Below are positions 1 to 20,347 of a stretch of DNA of 64,000 bases, piece after piece. Position 1 is the stretch's first letter; each line of letters begins with the position of its first letter. The stretch lies in the NCBI GenBank assembly GCA_964035545.1, contig OZ037766.1:27848673-27912672 (forward strand). The letters run 5' to 3'. The notes beneath the pieces were generated by a model, which saw nothing but the letters and a program-made list of their open reading frames with translations, was not told where the DNA came from and ran no database searches. The translations under genes were made by a program, and so were the position numbers. This DNA comes from Bugula neritina. Taxonomy: Eukaryota; Bryozoa; Gymnolaemata; Cheilostomatida; Bugulidae.

Positions 1-1331
1 TTTATGTTTAAGGCAGATTTTCAAGTGGTTTGCATCAGGTTCTTTACAGCTTGAATGAATCAGTTGTGGTTTGGTTAGTCATTTTGTAAAATAACTGGGC
101 TTAGCGCCAACAATTAAAATTCGACTGTCCATTACTGTCCATTCTTGACACTGACAAGTTTTAGATTTTGTGGAGAATTTGATTGACCATTTATTTTAAA
201 AGTGTCAGTTTTTTATAAAAAAAATTCAACTGATTTCCGGATATCTCTAATTTATCAATTGATTCTATCCTATTTGATGTTTTATTGTTTTTCAACAAGG
301 ACAAAGTAACTCATTTTCAGATACGACTCATTGAATCAGTTGCATTCAATTTGGACTACCTGTTATAAACATAAAATGCATATACCTATGTTCCATGTAA
401 ATGTGGCTCTGAGTTTAAAGAACTCAAATTCTGCTCATATAGTTGAGCTGCAGTTTTTCAATAAGTGTTTGCAGCTTAGTTTGTAGTTCGTGAAAACTTT
501 GAAATTGAAGGAAAAGTTTTGAGATCCTCTTTAAGAATTAGATTTTCATTTGAGAGGGAACACCAAATTATTCAGAAAAGCTTTTTCTGGAATAAGTTTT
601 TTAGGGGCTAAATAATATTCACTTGAAAAAATTAAAATAAAAACAAAATCAAGTTGCATGGGCTAAATCCTCTTGCAAAAAGTGCAACCCTCGGTTGAAA
701 TACAAATTGGTGCAACTATTTGTATGATTAAGTTACCAAATTAATGACGATGATCAAAATTTAGCAACAGCGCTATTAAGCTAATGTGTTTAGAATGCAA
801 GTTCCTTCCTATGATGTTGATACAACCTGTATGCTATATAACATTGCTGTATTTTAAAAAGGAATCATAATTGACTTGAATGTTTCAAATGTTAGATTAG
901 AGCTACTTCTCGCAGCTATATGAAAGAAATAAATAAATGAAAAACATGGTTTTAAAACTGCTAACAATAGGCCCAACCAATCTTAATCTGGTAATCACTA
1001 AATAATGATGAGTTGATATATTATACATTCAATTATCAGCTAATAATTATAACCCTTATAAAACAATACAGAATGATTTAGCCAGGTGCAGAGTGCAAAG
1101 TCTGCTAGGTTATTCACCTAGGCTAACCTTTCAGATTCTTAGTGATGAGGTCTGATGATGTAATTTAAAAACTTGAGGTGTGTAGACTAGTTTTACATTT
1201 TTGATGCATTATAGGTGGATGGATGTATGGGAATATTTTAGCAATTATTAAACTATGAGTTACACAAACCTAACAAAAGATCTTCCCCTAACTTAAACTC
1301 AAGCTTGAACTTTAGTTGAATGAAAAATGTT

Positions 1332-1334
<3 letters not shown>

Positions 1335-1413
<79 letters not shown>
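1335..1413. repeat. (TA)n microsatellite
   Basis: Uninterrupted TA dinucleotides for about 79 bp. The Ile-Tyr open frame here is an artefact. Confidence 0.95.
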
Positions 1414-1415
<2 letters not shown>

Positions 1416-4400
1416 GATAAAAAAGCATTTTGAGTTCAAATGTAGAAAATATCCGCGCCATAATTATGGACTGCTAGTCTACACAAATCAGAATATGTAT
1501 ATAAGTACATAGGATTTATAACACGGGTTGAACACAACAGAGTACATAGCATTAATTTATTAATACTATATGTCAAATGCAACTACATAGCAAAAGATTT
1601 TCATAGCTGTTATGTATTATATAGGGAACTTTTCTGTTTTCTTTTTGCATAGTAACTTACTAAATTAATATTTGGAATTTATTTCATGCTTTTAGGGTCA
1701 AAATAACTAAAAGTATGCAAGATTTCAGAAGCAGTTATTTTGTTCACTGCCACGCCAGACTTGCAAGCAATATGACATTGAATTATCTGTCAAGTTTTGA
1801 GTGTGTTTCTGGCGGGAATTTGAATTTTCCTAAGATAAAAAATACTTCCAATACAGCTTTTCAAACAATTCAGATTAAAGTTTGAAAACGGCTATATTTT
1901 GAAAAATACATGATAGAACAAATTTTACATTGGTAATAAACCAAAAACTTCCATCAAGGTTTAGTGCTTCATATCTAACTGCTAAGTTTTACTCAAGATT
2001 TTTGGAAGAAATAAATGATTTCAATTCAAGCTGAGATATTATACTTCAAGATGCTTATGAAGCAGCCAATGTGCATGTATTTGGTGAGTTTCATTTTGGT
2101 CTGAACAGGTGGTAAAGAATAGAACTATGATTTAAGGGCTGAGTGTTTAAACAGAACTATAATAGGAAGGCACAGTATTTTTGAGAAAGATGCATCTGCA
2201 TTTGGTAAACACTGATTTTAATAATAAAATACATCCATGAAAAACGCAGTAGTATAGTGGCTAGTATAACCATAGTGATAAAGCTAAACACACAAGTAGT
2301 TATCGCAAGTAGATTTGAATGGTTAAATCTGGCAGTGTAAACGTCTAAAATCTTTTAAACATTCCATTTATCTAGAAAAATAAAGTATAATTTAAAGCCG
2401 AACATTGAAAGTTGTTACTTAATGCCTATAGTTGAGAGTTAAGGCAAGACTCTGTAATGACAAACATATAAAACATAACTTACTTAATTAATTAATTTTG
2501 CTCAAGCTTTGTCATTGCAGAGTTGCACAAAATAGCGTTGTTGGGGAAGTAAATTACGATATAAAAATTTCGATGAAAACAGTCAAAGTGTTGTAGGGTT
2601 GCAGTAGCATGAATATCGCAAAGTTGGTAAATGGACTTTTTAATTTGCAAGCAATAATTACAGATAGCAAAACAGCTTTATCAACTATTATTTATATAAG
2701 CTTTAGGGTTTAACACCTGCTGCTTATTGTTAACTCTGGGCTAAAATAATTCTTTGGTGCAGTCACGTAGACAGATATACTTTGCATACAGAATTTTGCA
2801 AAAAAGTTATCTTCAGATTAATATAACTCAAAGTAAGGTAATCAATTAAAACTTAGATTTAGAAAAGTTTTTATCAGACAGTTTTCTAAATATAAAAGCC
2901 AGTTTTTTGCTTAAGAAGCGGCTAAACAATTTTTTTAGTCATTTAAATGTTATGTAACCACAATATGAGTTTACACCTGCATCAGGATACAAACTGATAC
3001 TGCATAACAATATTTTTCCTTCTCTGCAGCTAAATCCTTTTATCTATAAGATTAATTTTTATCAACTGGCAAGTTGCACTCCTTACTCAATCAATCTTTT
3101 CTTTGAGTGAAAGAATTTTAGTTAAAATTACATAACGTCTGTGGTTTCCCACTGAAGGGTTTTCAGAATTAATTTTGACATGTGTCTAGTTAGATCTTGG
3201 ACTGTCAGCTTAGTACTAGAGTTGATTGAATGACTCAATACATTATGCAGCTCTAAGATTAACCCCAGTAAGTAGAAAGGCCCATTTATGTATATTTTCC
3301 TATTCACATTTACGGCCAATGAATAAATTGAGTCTAAAGAGGGCTAAATGACTTTTAATTGCAAATGTTGGTGTTAAATCCGTGCATACTTCACACCAAA
3401 GCTCGCGGGTCATATTATATTATTAGGCCAGTAATTATGATAATTATTCAATAAATCATAAAAAGACCTTATATAACCGGAGTATACAGTGTGTTTATTA
3501 GTCAAATAGCTTTAATCTGTCTGTAAATAATCTAAACATGGAAAAACATGGATAAGTGATTCAATTAGGATTGAAACTAGACTCAATGTACCAGAGAGAT
3601 TTCTTTAAGTGCTATTACTGCGTAATTATACAGCATCTGTGGTGTATTACACTGAGTTGCCCTGAACCTGTTAGCTTACCCTAGGACATCAACACCGTGA
3701 CCTTTCAATTACTCACATTATTCTAAATATTGTGTGCATCTAGTTGCAACTCAGACTAATCTTGGGCTATCTAGAGTAGCCTTAGGTTCAAATATAAACA
3801 TAATTTGCAAACAGTTTAGTTGACCAAAGGCTAATCATAAGCTGTATGCAAGTTTTATAGATTCTTTGGACTCTGTAATTTTTAATACTCCAGACTACCT
3901 TGACAATTTTTGGTGTATTGGTGTACAAGGCTCTGTACACTTTGGAAAAGGGACAAATAATATATATAGCTAAAGCAGTGTAGCAAAGTCTATAGTTTTT
4001 TTGTAGAATTGCATACCATGATTGGTTGACAGCTATGAGCAATACTGCATGAGGCGCAAGCTCAAAATGTTATTTTGTTTTCTGATATATTCTTATTACT
4101 AAAGTCTGTATAAAATGGCAATTAGGAACTTCCTAAACAAATTATTAAAAGATGGCAAAAACTAGTAATCATTATTTTGATTTAAGATTACAGAATTAGA
4201 ACAAAAATCATAAGATATTAGGATGCTCAAGGTACTAGAAAATAAAGAGTAAAGATCAGATTAATTACAATGCCTAATTACACCAAATAAATGTTTTACA
4301 TTTTGAGGTTAATAAAAATTTAGTATATTCTAAAAATATCTTCACATGAATGAATGAATGAATTATATGGCAAAACATTGTTGATGTTTATGTTGGTATA

Positions 4401-7020
4401 TGTTTTGATGGCTGTTTAAGTTTTAGCAGCAAAGTATCTTTCAGTTGAAACTATGATAAGCTAGCATGGCTATCTAGATATAGTGCGAATCTATAACATT
4501 TATTGTAGTTTAGGTTGGTTTTATAAAACTAAACTTTATTACAACTACCTGAAAGAGTTGGTACTCTCGATTGTGCTTTATTGTGTAGGTTAGTGCATCA
4601 TAGAACAACAAAATTTTCTGTAAGACAAATAAAACTGTGAATCAATGATGCAGTGTTACACATTGCCCATTTTTGATTTGCACATTTTTATAAAAAGTGT
4701 AAAATGTTGTTATACATAACACAATGTTTCAGTGCTAGCAACTAACTTCTCAAATGGTTTAAGTTTTTTTTGTATTTCGCAGAAGAATCTTGAGAACATA
4801 CTTGAACTTTTTGCAATAGAGCTTTAAATTGCATTATTATGTATTATAACTATGTAAAATCTTGTAGATTTATTCAAATGGTAATTATTCTTTCCTTATT
4901 AGGTTTACCTGATTATTGAAACAAGTAAAATATGTGTATTAAAAAATAAAGAAATTTGAATTATTTATTTAATCAGAGTCTACCCTAACTTGAGAAATTT
5001 TGCCAACTAAAAACCTTCCTCCTTGAAAGCTACGGCTATTTTTTTATTATAAGAAACCATGAATCAATTTAAATTTATGCTCAAAAATCACAGTTATCAT
5101 TCCTCGTTTAGTTTTATGGTAATTTCATTATTTTGTTTAAAACATTTTAATTATAAATAAATAACTGATCAGGGGTATAATTGAAATGCACTCTAGATTT
5201 GCTGCATTCTGCAATACCACCAGTACTCTTTATATAAACTTTAGATTCAAACCAAATATGATTCAATTTAAATATGCTCCATATTAATAACTTTAGGGAC
5301 CCCGTACAGGATGTAAATTAATAATACCCTGACATGAGCATAACGCCCTGTCTAGTATGTCGAAGTAACACCAATTTTGCTTTGAATAATTTATTAAGAA
5401 TGGAGAGGTTATAAACATTGTCATACAGATGATTGGTTCATAAGAGACAGTCTAATGAAATGCTTAGCTTTATTATTCTTGATCATTCTTTATACTATTG
5501 CTTCTTGTTTTTCAGCATTCTACATCTAAAACAATAACAACGAAAAGATGCTTTAAACGATTGAGTAGCCTAATTATAGAGCTGAAAGTTGAAAGTTATG
5601 ATGAAAATGTCACTGAAGATTTCTAAACTTTTCATTGTTATAACTTTATTAATGTCATTTACACATTACACGCACCTTTTAAAAATTGGCAAAAATATTG
5701 AATATTAAGTAGTCCATCATAACAAAACGGACATAAGTTTAAATATCTGCAACAAAAAACTGTAGAATTCTGTAAACTCATCAATGAAAGGCTGGATGTT
5801 AGTGGTTCAAGATGGCAAGCATGAAAAGGATATGTAACTAGAAGTATGACTAGCTGGAAATGCCTACTCTCACATTTCAAGTCTTCAAGATACATGGTTG
5901 TATGCAGATTACCGGGAGTGGCAACATCAGAATGGAAGGTTGACATAGGCTGTAATATATTCGTGGGATGATTGATGACTCATTAAAACGACATTGCCAA
6001 TTTATACACATGTGGCTGAAAAAGCAAGCTCACTTATTTCATTTTGGCATGACATGAATTTTTCAATTATTTTTTCATTTATATTCAAGAAAATGCAAAA
6101 AAATAAAAATAATGTTCAACTATACATAATTTGTTATAGCCTGATATGGAATAAAACAAAAAGGCCTCCCACTTGCTACTGTAGCCTATCCACAAGTGTT
6201 AGGAGTTGGCTATGTGGTTGCCTTTTGCCTGCTTTGATTCTCTGTTTATCAAACATTGCTTACTTATTATATAAATGATTAGGGTATATGAATCCAATTT
6301 AAATTCTTTTGGAGAAAGCGGCCTTGCTAAGAAAGTGAAAAAAAGGAAGGAGTTGGTAAGAATTTTGAGTCATGGTGTCAGAGAGTTATTCGACATGACT
6401 CAAGCAGTTCAAATGAAGGAGTGATGATTGTCTTGTTGACTCACATTTGGCACTTGTTTTTTTTCAAAACACACACTTTCTAAAACATCTACTATGATGA
6501 GTATAATTATTGTGTGTTAGTTTACTCAATAATGCTACGATGCCTACTCTAGCATATGTGCTAAACCTCAGAGCAATGATATCTTCATGAAAACCTTATG
6601 TAAGAAAGATTCTGTATATTGATAAAAAATCTCACTTGAAAAATTTTGCCCAAGTTTAGCTTGCTTCAGTTTCTTTTTTTTTCTTCCATTGTGTTATATA
6701 CTATTCACCAAGTAAAAATTCATTTCCACAACCACACATTAAGGTCTAGAGCTTCTGGTAAGCACTGTTTTGCAGTTTGCCAGGATTAGAAGATTATTTT
6801 AAACTTTGTAAAAGTAATGGTCAAAGAAGGCTTAAGAATCTTCTGTCAATCGGTAGCTTGGTTAGTAATGACCAAGTATTATGTGTGACATGTTGGAAAG
6901 GTTATAAATTATTATAATATGATATACATCATACCTATAACTTATTAGACCTTGGTCATGGCCTGCTTTAGAATAATAGGCATATAGTTATCACAGTGTG
7001 AGAAATTGAATTTATGTATA

Positions 7021-7039
7021 GGGGGGGGGGGGGGGGGGG
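7021..7039. repeat. G19 homopolymer
   Basis: Nineteen consecutive G in otherwise AT-rich DNA; the length is likely approximate. Confidence 0.9.
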
Positions 7040-7359
7040 ACTGAGAGGCAGTGTTTGTGTCATTAGGTTTAGCATAAGTGATTGTGAATTAAATAGAAAA
7101 TTGTGATTATTTGACTAAACTTCAATGTTTTAACACTACTTATTGCTAGTGATAACTTATGCATTTTAACAGTTTTATCCTAAATTGGCAAATGAATTGC
7201 AAAAAGATAATGGCCCAGTTTATAAAGTATATAGTATTATGCAATTTAGAGTAGTTCTAACTTAGGTAAGCATTAAGCTTCCTACAGCATGTCATAGGTG
7301 TTGTATTTAGCTGGCATCAATTACCAATGCCTAAGCTGTAGTAATTATTTTACTTAGCA

Positions 7360-7430
7360 GCCCCTGTGGTGTAATTGGTTAGCGCCTGCTTGCAAGCCGG
7401 AGGTCTGTGGTTCGAATCCCAGTGGGGGCA
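7360..7430 (+). tRNA. tRNA-like Pol III unit, probably a degenerate tRNA
   Basis: A 7-bp acceptor stem (GCCCCTG with TGGGGGC, two wobbles) ends in A as discriminator. The D arm (GTGT/GCGC around AATTGGTTA) forms an A-box-like sequence, and GGTTCGAATCC is a perfect B box. A T7 run follows at 7434-7440. Faults: the T stem pairs only if one T is bulged (CTGTGG with CCCAG), and the anticodon arm around CTTGCAA does not form a regular 5-bp stem with a 7-nt loop, so an Ala (TGC) identity is only a guess. It could be a tRNA pseudogene, a SINE head without a body, or a tRNA with sequence errors. Confidence 0.5.
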
Positions 7431-7440
7431 AAGTTTTTTT

Positions 7441-12666
<5,226 letters not shown>

Positions 12667-12838
12667 GGTTCAGGGGTTAGAGCCCGACAAAGGCCATTGG
12701 TGATGTTAAGAAGAGTATCTATAGTCATAATTGCTCCTGTGCCTTATCTGAATAAGTCTATAGCCTGACTTAACAAAAAACCTTTCCATCAGGGGTTTTC
12801 TCACAGGGATGGCGACTATAAACTTCCGGGAGTGAGTC
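12667..12838 (+). mobile_element. SINE fragment, same family
   Basis: Shares gacaaaggccattggtgatg and the 3' part cacagggatggcgactataa with the 20.4-kb copy. The tRNA-derived head is missing or degraded before 12667. Confidence 0.75.
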
Positions 12839-15800
12839 TAAGCAATTGTAACAAATTAAGTTCTAATCAACCAGTAGTAAGTTTACTACCTTAGATAGGT
12901 CAGACGTGCAGACTAATAAATAAAGCCACATACAGACTAATTCGGCTTACAGTGTCAACATAAAGTTTAATAATACTTTTTAAAATAGATATTAATGAAT
13001 TTGCAACTATTTAACTTTATAATGTTTTAAAGCTATACCAAGTTTAATCAGCAAGAATCGAGTTAACCGGATCTATTGAAGTCATAATTTACTTCCGAGC
13101 TACTAGTCTGAGAAATAATGACAGTATGATTAGAATGTTTCTTGGTTTCTCATTTGCAAAGCATGAGCAGGTCAAATTACCTGATTGATTAGAAGTGTTG
13201 AGGTAAGGTCATCAAGTCTGTTACATAATTGAACTGTCTGGCTACAAGTGTTAAAAAGTAAATCCTGCCTAACCTTAATCTTCTATTGCATAATGTATAA
13301 TATATAGGATGCCCTCTACTGAAGGTAATGGTGATAAATGGATATAATTTATAAATAATCTATGCTATTAGTTGGCAAAAAATTCAGTCTCCTTTTTTTA
13401 AGCTCAACTTGAACTTTCTAGATTATAGAATACCAAAGCAGGTAAAAAATGTTATAATACATTGTTACCTGCGTTTTTAATTTGCTGTTTAGCTAGAAAT
13501 ATTGCTAATATGCTTTACAAGTTTAACAAAGTAACTTTGCAGATTTTGCAAAATATGTTGTTTATTCATTTATGCTTTTAATGTATAGCTCACCATTATT
13601 TTAAGTTCAAGTTGTAAAAAAACTGTTTGTGAAAATCTTTGACCTCAAAACAAATCTTGTAAGCATAGCTAATTCAGCTCACTGTAATCTTTCACTGAAT
13701 AGTGGTGGGTGTACAGAGCTTTTTATAAGTGTTTTATGTTTAAAACCGGTTTGATTAAAAATGTCAAAAATAATTATTCACAACTACTGAAACTTGCAAA
13801 AGAGTTTATAATAATTGAAAGGCAGCTGGTTATAACAGCACGTGCTGAATAAAAGAGAGGGTCAAGTTTGATTAGTAGTAATGATATTGATAATAAAGTG
13901 CTGCTATTATTAACTTTTAATATATTCACTAATTTTCTAGTATTAAGGAAGAACTAGTGTTTTTACATGCACATATAATTATGTGTGGGACTAAATAATT
14001 TACCAAGTTTGACAGCTAATTTACATAAACTTTGCTTAGTCAGAAGTAGAAGCTATTTTTGATGTTCCTTTGTAACTTCAAGCGTTTATTCAAGCAAAAT
14101 CTGCTAATTATAAAAACTAATCTTCAAGTTTAAAGAAAAATTCATTGTAAATAAACTTAAGACTTTAATGACCCAAGGCTTATCTTCCCTTCTTTTTCCT
14201 ATACCAAATTTCAAGCTGTCTTACCTCAAGTTCAAATAATTATGATTAGTTTTTTTAATGCAACAGCTAACCTATGTAAAGTTATATACCTGCTAAAAGT
14301 AATCATCCCTAAAGCAAAGATGTTAATTTTTGTGAGGCATAATTTTTTTGTGTTTTTAGTCGTTAGTTTAGTTTGAAATTATAATATGGTACATCCAAAA
14401 TTAAACTTATTTCTGAACAAAGTTGCATTTGTGTTTTAAGATGTTAAAAATGGCTATAAAGAGATTATTTGTTAAACACCTAACCGTTGTTTTTACTCTG
14501 TTTTTCATGACACATTATATTTCACAGAAATATCAAATCTATTTTCATACTAACAATTAACTATTTCATATACGACTTATTATATATATATAATATAATA
14601 TATAGAACATTCTAGTGAGCTTCACACCTGCATCTTGTTGGATTATACATCTTGTTGGGGCTACTGCAGTCAGATTAGTTGAACTAATAGCAACACAACT
14701 TTTAATTAAGGAGGAAAGCTTCCTTATAACCATGTTGAATCCTAAAACAAGTTTAAACTGCTGCATGGAAACTTCTCATTCTTTATAGTAACCTGTTTTG
14801 CACTCTAGAGGTGTGATTCTCTCAATTAGCAAGGACGTGATAGCCAGGCTTAGCTACTTTCATGTCACTTTGCTATCTCCAAAACGTTTTAGTATTATTA
14901 AACAATTACCTAGCTGGCAAATTGTGCAACTGGCAGTTTGGGCAACAAAACCTATACACACTCATAAATAATGAATATATAGGCAAAAAATACACTCACT
15001 TTCAATGTGAGCGCAACCAGAGAATTTCCTCAATTATGCATAATGTCACAAAAGATTTTTTGTCATTATATAAATTTATTTACTTCCAGTAATTTTTTCA
15101 AAAAAAAGTATTTTTTGGCAAACAAGGCAACAATTGTGCATGCTGTACATTGGTTTGAGACCTTTGGCAAAAAAGGTGTGTAGCCTCAGGGTTAAAGTAA
15201 TACAAGTTAAGTTTGGTGCAGTCAAGGGTTTTAGCTATTAATTACCATACTTCTTGGCTAGAATAGCTTATAGATAGGCTAAATTTAATTTGAATTTTTT
15301 TTCATCTCATTCTATCATTTTAATACTTTTGTGTAGTGTAAAAAAAAACAATAGGTATAATGCATTAAAGTATTACATTGTTTGTAGGAGGTGCCAGAAT
15401 ATGCTTTTATAAGCAATTATTCTATTTAGAGGAATGTGATTTTTTTAGCATGCTACATTTAAAAAAAAATATAATATCAAATACATTTTATAAATACACC
15501 AATAAGTTATTATATACTGTAATTCAAGTGCTAAAGTTTTCTGGTACATCCAACAGTTTTGTAGCTATATAGATAGTTTATTTGAAAAAAAATCTTTTTC
15601 TCCAAACAGTATTGGTTAAAAATTAATTTTAAAGTATTTTATATAAATTTGAACTCCAACATATGTAGTGTAGCAACATGTTTTTTAGTTGGGTTTACTG
15701 CACTTACAGGTACCCATCATCATAGTTATTCTCTTTCCTTCTTAAAGTTGACTGGTCACTATATTTAGCAGTCCTCTTTCAGGTTTCAATTTTATAATTC

Positions 15801-18800
15801 TTTTTCAAAACAGTCACACATTGTAGAAAATGATAAGTAGATTTTTAAAATAAAATAATTTTAAACAGTCAGGAAACCTTACCTTATGTGGTAGAGTCTA
15901 TTGAATCACATCAGATGGTGAGGAGATTGTTAGGATGAAATATTTCTAACTCGTTGACCTGAATCATACTTTTTTGCTTAATTTATAGCAATTTTTTGCA
16001 GTATAACTGAACAGGGATTTAAATTTGCTTTTGTCTGCTTCCATTTTAAATCATCAAAATAAAAAAAGTTTTGTAAAAGGCTTTGGCTTTTTTAAATTTC
16101 AAAATCTATTATACCTGTAAAAATTTCAATCAGCTGTCTAAGAATAGTATCTAGGCATAAATATATTACGTCAGTTAGTGCCACCATATCTAGAGTATTT
16201 CTGGTAATGTGGGTGACATACGTGGGAATTTGGAACAGGTGCTCTAAGGACACCCATGTTGATATGCCACACCCTGTAACTCAGTATGCTAGGCAGCATT
16301 ATGTAACATCAAGTGTCATCTTGGTGACTCATTCACTTTGCTCAACTGAACAATGATTAAAATATGGAAGACATAATTTAAATAATTTAAAACATCTAAA
16401 AACATATCACCTATATAGACAATGCTAAATGTGGTACAAATATAATTGTAAAAAGGTAAAGCTTTATTGGGCTTTTTTATTGCCAAATACTCAAATACTA
16501 ATTTGAACACTGTTATACAATCGGTGCAAATTAAGTGAAAATAATTTCAGTTTTTAGAATCTGAAGGAGAATGTTTCGCATTTATAGTTTTCGCATTCAT
16601 AGTTGCACTAGTTTGAACAAAGCTTACCAAATATATTTTTGTTGTGCTGCCACTAATGATGAGTACTTGTTGTTGAGAAACAAACTAATTAGGTAACAAA
16701 AATTCTGTGATTTTTCCAATTGATTGAGATTTAAAAATTGCAATATTTTTCAACACAAAACAAAACAGAAACACTTTAATTGTGTTTGTACTGAGTTATA
16801 AAATATTTTTGAAAATTCCTCCATACTTCGAAGTGGGACTAGGTTATTTTTCGAGAAATTTAGGTTTATAAATTAACTGGTATCCTTTGTGATTTAAGTA
16901 ACCAAACTCTTAGATATTGCCTATTTACTGTAGTGCATATCCAATACAACCTTTCTATCAGCGGCCCTCTTTTGAAGTCTCAAACCGGTATGGCGTGAAG
17001 CAGCTAACCTGGTAACATTCTGCTTATTCAAACTCTTGCATTTGCCAAGAACACAAGGCTGAAAAGGCCTAAACCTACAACCACTTTGCCAAAGTATTCT
17101 TATATTTAGAGATTAATGCAAACACTGCCCTGGGCACCTCAAAACCTTTCTCTTTGTTTAGAAATAGAGTCTTGAGGGCATGTCAGTTGTGGTTTACACT
17201 TTTTGTTTACCACCGTGGTAACAATGCATACAAATTTGAGTCAAGCAGTAAACTGCTATTTGCAAGCTAATTATTTAAGCATTCAATGTCAAACAAAAGT
17301 CACCATATTTGCACACAGGAAATGTTGCTACTAAAAGTGATAATATTTGCTATAAATGTTGGAAATAAATTTCTAGCTAACTTTGTAAAATTGAATTGGT
17401 AAAATTAATACAGAAACGCACAATATGTTTGCATGGTAACAAAAGCATCAAACAAAACTTGAGCAAATACTGCTCGATAAATAAATACAATACTTTCATA
17501 TTGAAAACTGCAGCAAAATGCACAGCGAGCTTCCTTTCAAACTGATTAAAATATCATAAATCAGTCTTATGTACTTAAACCTCTATTGGGCTGTTTGACA
17601 CGTTGAAGATATTTTTTATGATCATTAGAAAACTTGAAGTCTACTGATCCTAACAATCATATATGTTTTGATTTCTGCAAAAAGGCAAACTTTATTGTGT
17701 CGAGAGATACTGTATGCTATACTCCTTAGAAATATATATTTTATTAGCAAGAATATATTGTAATGAGCAAAAAGATTAATTTTTTTGAGTGGAAAGAAAT
17801 ATTAATTTGTGTTAAAATATATGATATTATTTTATCGCGTATAGAAAAATACATGATTAAGAAAGTGTAATTAATGTAAAATTATTTCACTGCTCAAATT
17901 AATAGATTTACAGACACAATTGTTTTTAATTACCCTTATAGATTTGTCTCCCACTCATTAAAAGTCCAGCTTTCTATAGACATACAAAGTTAAAAATAGT
18001 AGAAGGCTTGTAGGATTTGAATACTTGAATTTTGTATATGGGTATCTTTTGCAAAACTATTCACACCGCCCATGATATTTACTGCTATAACATCAGGTTT
18101 CACAGTGACTCACTTTTTTACTAATTATTTACTTTTGTTGAGGTATATGTAAATGTAGATGGGCAATACTAAATGCATCAACGCTGCTTGGCCGATTGCC
18201 TACATGAGAAAAGCCTGTTATTATAAAAGGTTTGATCATCGAAAGTGGAGATATTTATTGCAACTTTTTATAACTACTAACTTACAATTTAAACAGCCAG
18301 TTGCACAATAATTAGGAGACTACCACAGCCTTTGTGATACTTACACCTAGACATGTTTGTATTTGGTAGGCTTATACAGCTAGTGAACCTAAATGTCTAT
18401 AATAAGTAGATTTATAACATATATTTAAAGCTGACCATTAATAACTTCTTAAGAGATCAACATTTTTCAGACAAACTTCAAAAATAACCACTATTTCACT
18501 TGCTTAGTCACCACTAATACTATGCACAAAAAGTGAAAGTATAAATTGATATTTTTTGCTAGATTCTGTGGGTAAGAAATATGGTATTGTAGACCGCAAA
18601 CATCAGGATGCTAAAATGTCAACTAATTCCTTCAGGTGGTTTTGCAGAGATGATGACTAGCTGAGTTGTAATAAGTAAAGTTGGCAGGTAGTAAATTATA
18701 GAGCAAAGGCTATTTTTAAGCATACATTTTGGTCAGCTAAAAAAGTGATAATTAAGACCACCTGGTGAGAAAATCTTGTAGAGAGTTGATGTTAAATAAA

Positions 18801-19260
18801 AGGACATAAATGATATGGTTACCAAATCTAGCTCCATTGAGTCATCATATAGCTGCTTTCTTTAATAAAGCAGGCTTAGTAAAAGTTTGTTGGAGAAACA
18901 TATTTTTGTTGCTTTTTACTAACATGTGTAAGTTTTTGAAATAATATTTACAATAATATAAAGGGAAATGCACAAAGTTTAGATTTTGCAAGGCTTTTAA
19001 AATTAGAGATTTATTTCATCATTAAAATAATATAACTGCATGCTATTCTTCTTTTATGCACAGTACAAAAGCACAAAATCAACAATAACCAGTCAGTAAT
19101 TAACTTATTTATTCTTTAATAAATTGTCATTAAGGCAATAAATAAAGAATACAATAAAAATCATTGAATAAAGCTTCGGCTCTAAAAAGTTGCTCTTGTT
19201 GCTTATCAATACTTAAACATAGTGATTTTTATAAAAGACAGAATATATAATTTAATTTGA
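12839..19260. other. No supported gene
   Basis: AT-rich intergenic DNA without repeats I could match or paralog exons. Confidence 0.6.
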
Positions 19261-19264
19261 TAAT

Positions 19265-19447
19265 GTGCTCTACTATCTAAAGTCAGTGGTTCAATCCCCA
19301 GTACAAGCGATTGGTGATGTTGAGATGGCATTCATGCAGTTAAAACTGCTCCTTTGGCGCAATAGAGAGAAAGCCCTTTACCCCCTTAAGACAAAACTTT
19401 TTCCACCAGGGTATCTCACAGGAATGGCGACTATAAACCCGCATGAA
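19265..19447 (+). mobile_element. Diverged SINE copy, same family
   Basis: Head with ggttcaatcccc (B box), then attggtgatgttgagatggc, aactgctcctttggcg and cacaggaatggcgactataa. More diverged than the other two. It accounts for the 71-residue open frame here, which is not a gene. Confidence 0.7.
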
Positions 19448-20347
19448 TGCTTTTATTCATTATTTAGGGTAAACTTATAATAAAGAAATTATTCAGATTT
19501 CCTTTTCACACTATTAATTATATTCATATTACTAACACAGTGTGAATTGACCCAAGTGACATAATTTATTCTAAAATTATACAAATACACTGAAATTCAA
19601 ACTCAAATTTGGTCGCCTCCTATTATTTATCACCTTTTCCAAATGAAATTACAAAAAACCAATTGAATTTTTTCCAAGTATAATGATTTATTAAAAAATT
19701 AATTATATATAAAAGCCTGCAGATAATGGCTGTTTTTAGGGTGTCTCCATTTCATGAAGTACAGCTTTACATTCCTATATATATTTAAGTCTTAGAACCT
19801 AATTTGTTTAACTGATATTGAGGGTGGGCACTGGGAGTCATTGTAAATTCATATACATAATGTCAAATTGCAGCTAATGCCATGATGACATACACCCCTG
19901 TATTACATATTCTAAAATTGACAAATGGGATAAATTTTGATAGATAATTTGCATCGACAATTATAAACATTGGGCTTTGGAGATGCAGATGTCACATGAC
20001 AAAGTTACGCAGCAACAAACCATTCATTCTATAATTCAGTGTAGAGCTGAAGCAAAGAAAGATTATAACGAGAAATTCAACAGCACCGAATATTTTCTAA
20101 ACAACATGACTTCTTAGCTGTATTGCATATAGCAGCAGTTAGAATGTTAGTACAGTATCTACATCAGACTCTATATTTTATAAAAAGCTAAATATTAACT
20201 TCATAAAGTCTAAGAATTTCAAGCACTATAATCAGAACTGTGCTTACATCTTGATTAAACCTGTTGGCTCTAAACTGTTCAAATGCTTTAATGGTTAATC
20301 ACTTTCATAGGCATTTTATAAATGTTGCACCTTTAAAGAAAAAAACA

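Larger units (their letters stand above)
1..7359. other. No supported gene
   Basis: AT-rich DNA. The only open frames are under 100 codons, with no signal peptide, motif or splice context that repeats elsewhere. Contents: the (TA)n at 1335 and G19 at 7021. The 95-residue minus frame at 5659-5946 contains several Cys but no recognisable pattern. Confidence 0.6.

Noticed and set aside
5659-5946. 95-residue minus-strand frame with several Cys
   Set aside because: Cys spacing does not match the array family and no signal peptide or flanking exon was found.
19265-19480. 71-residue plus-strand frame
   Set aside because: Lies within a SINE copy.
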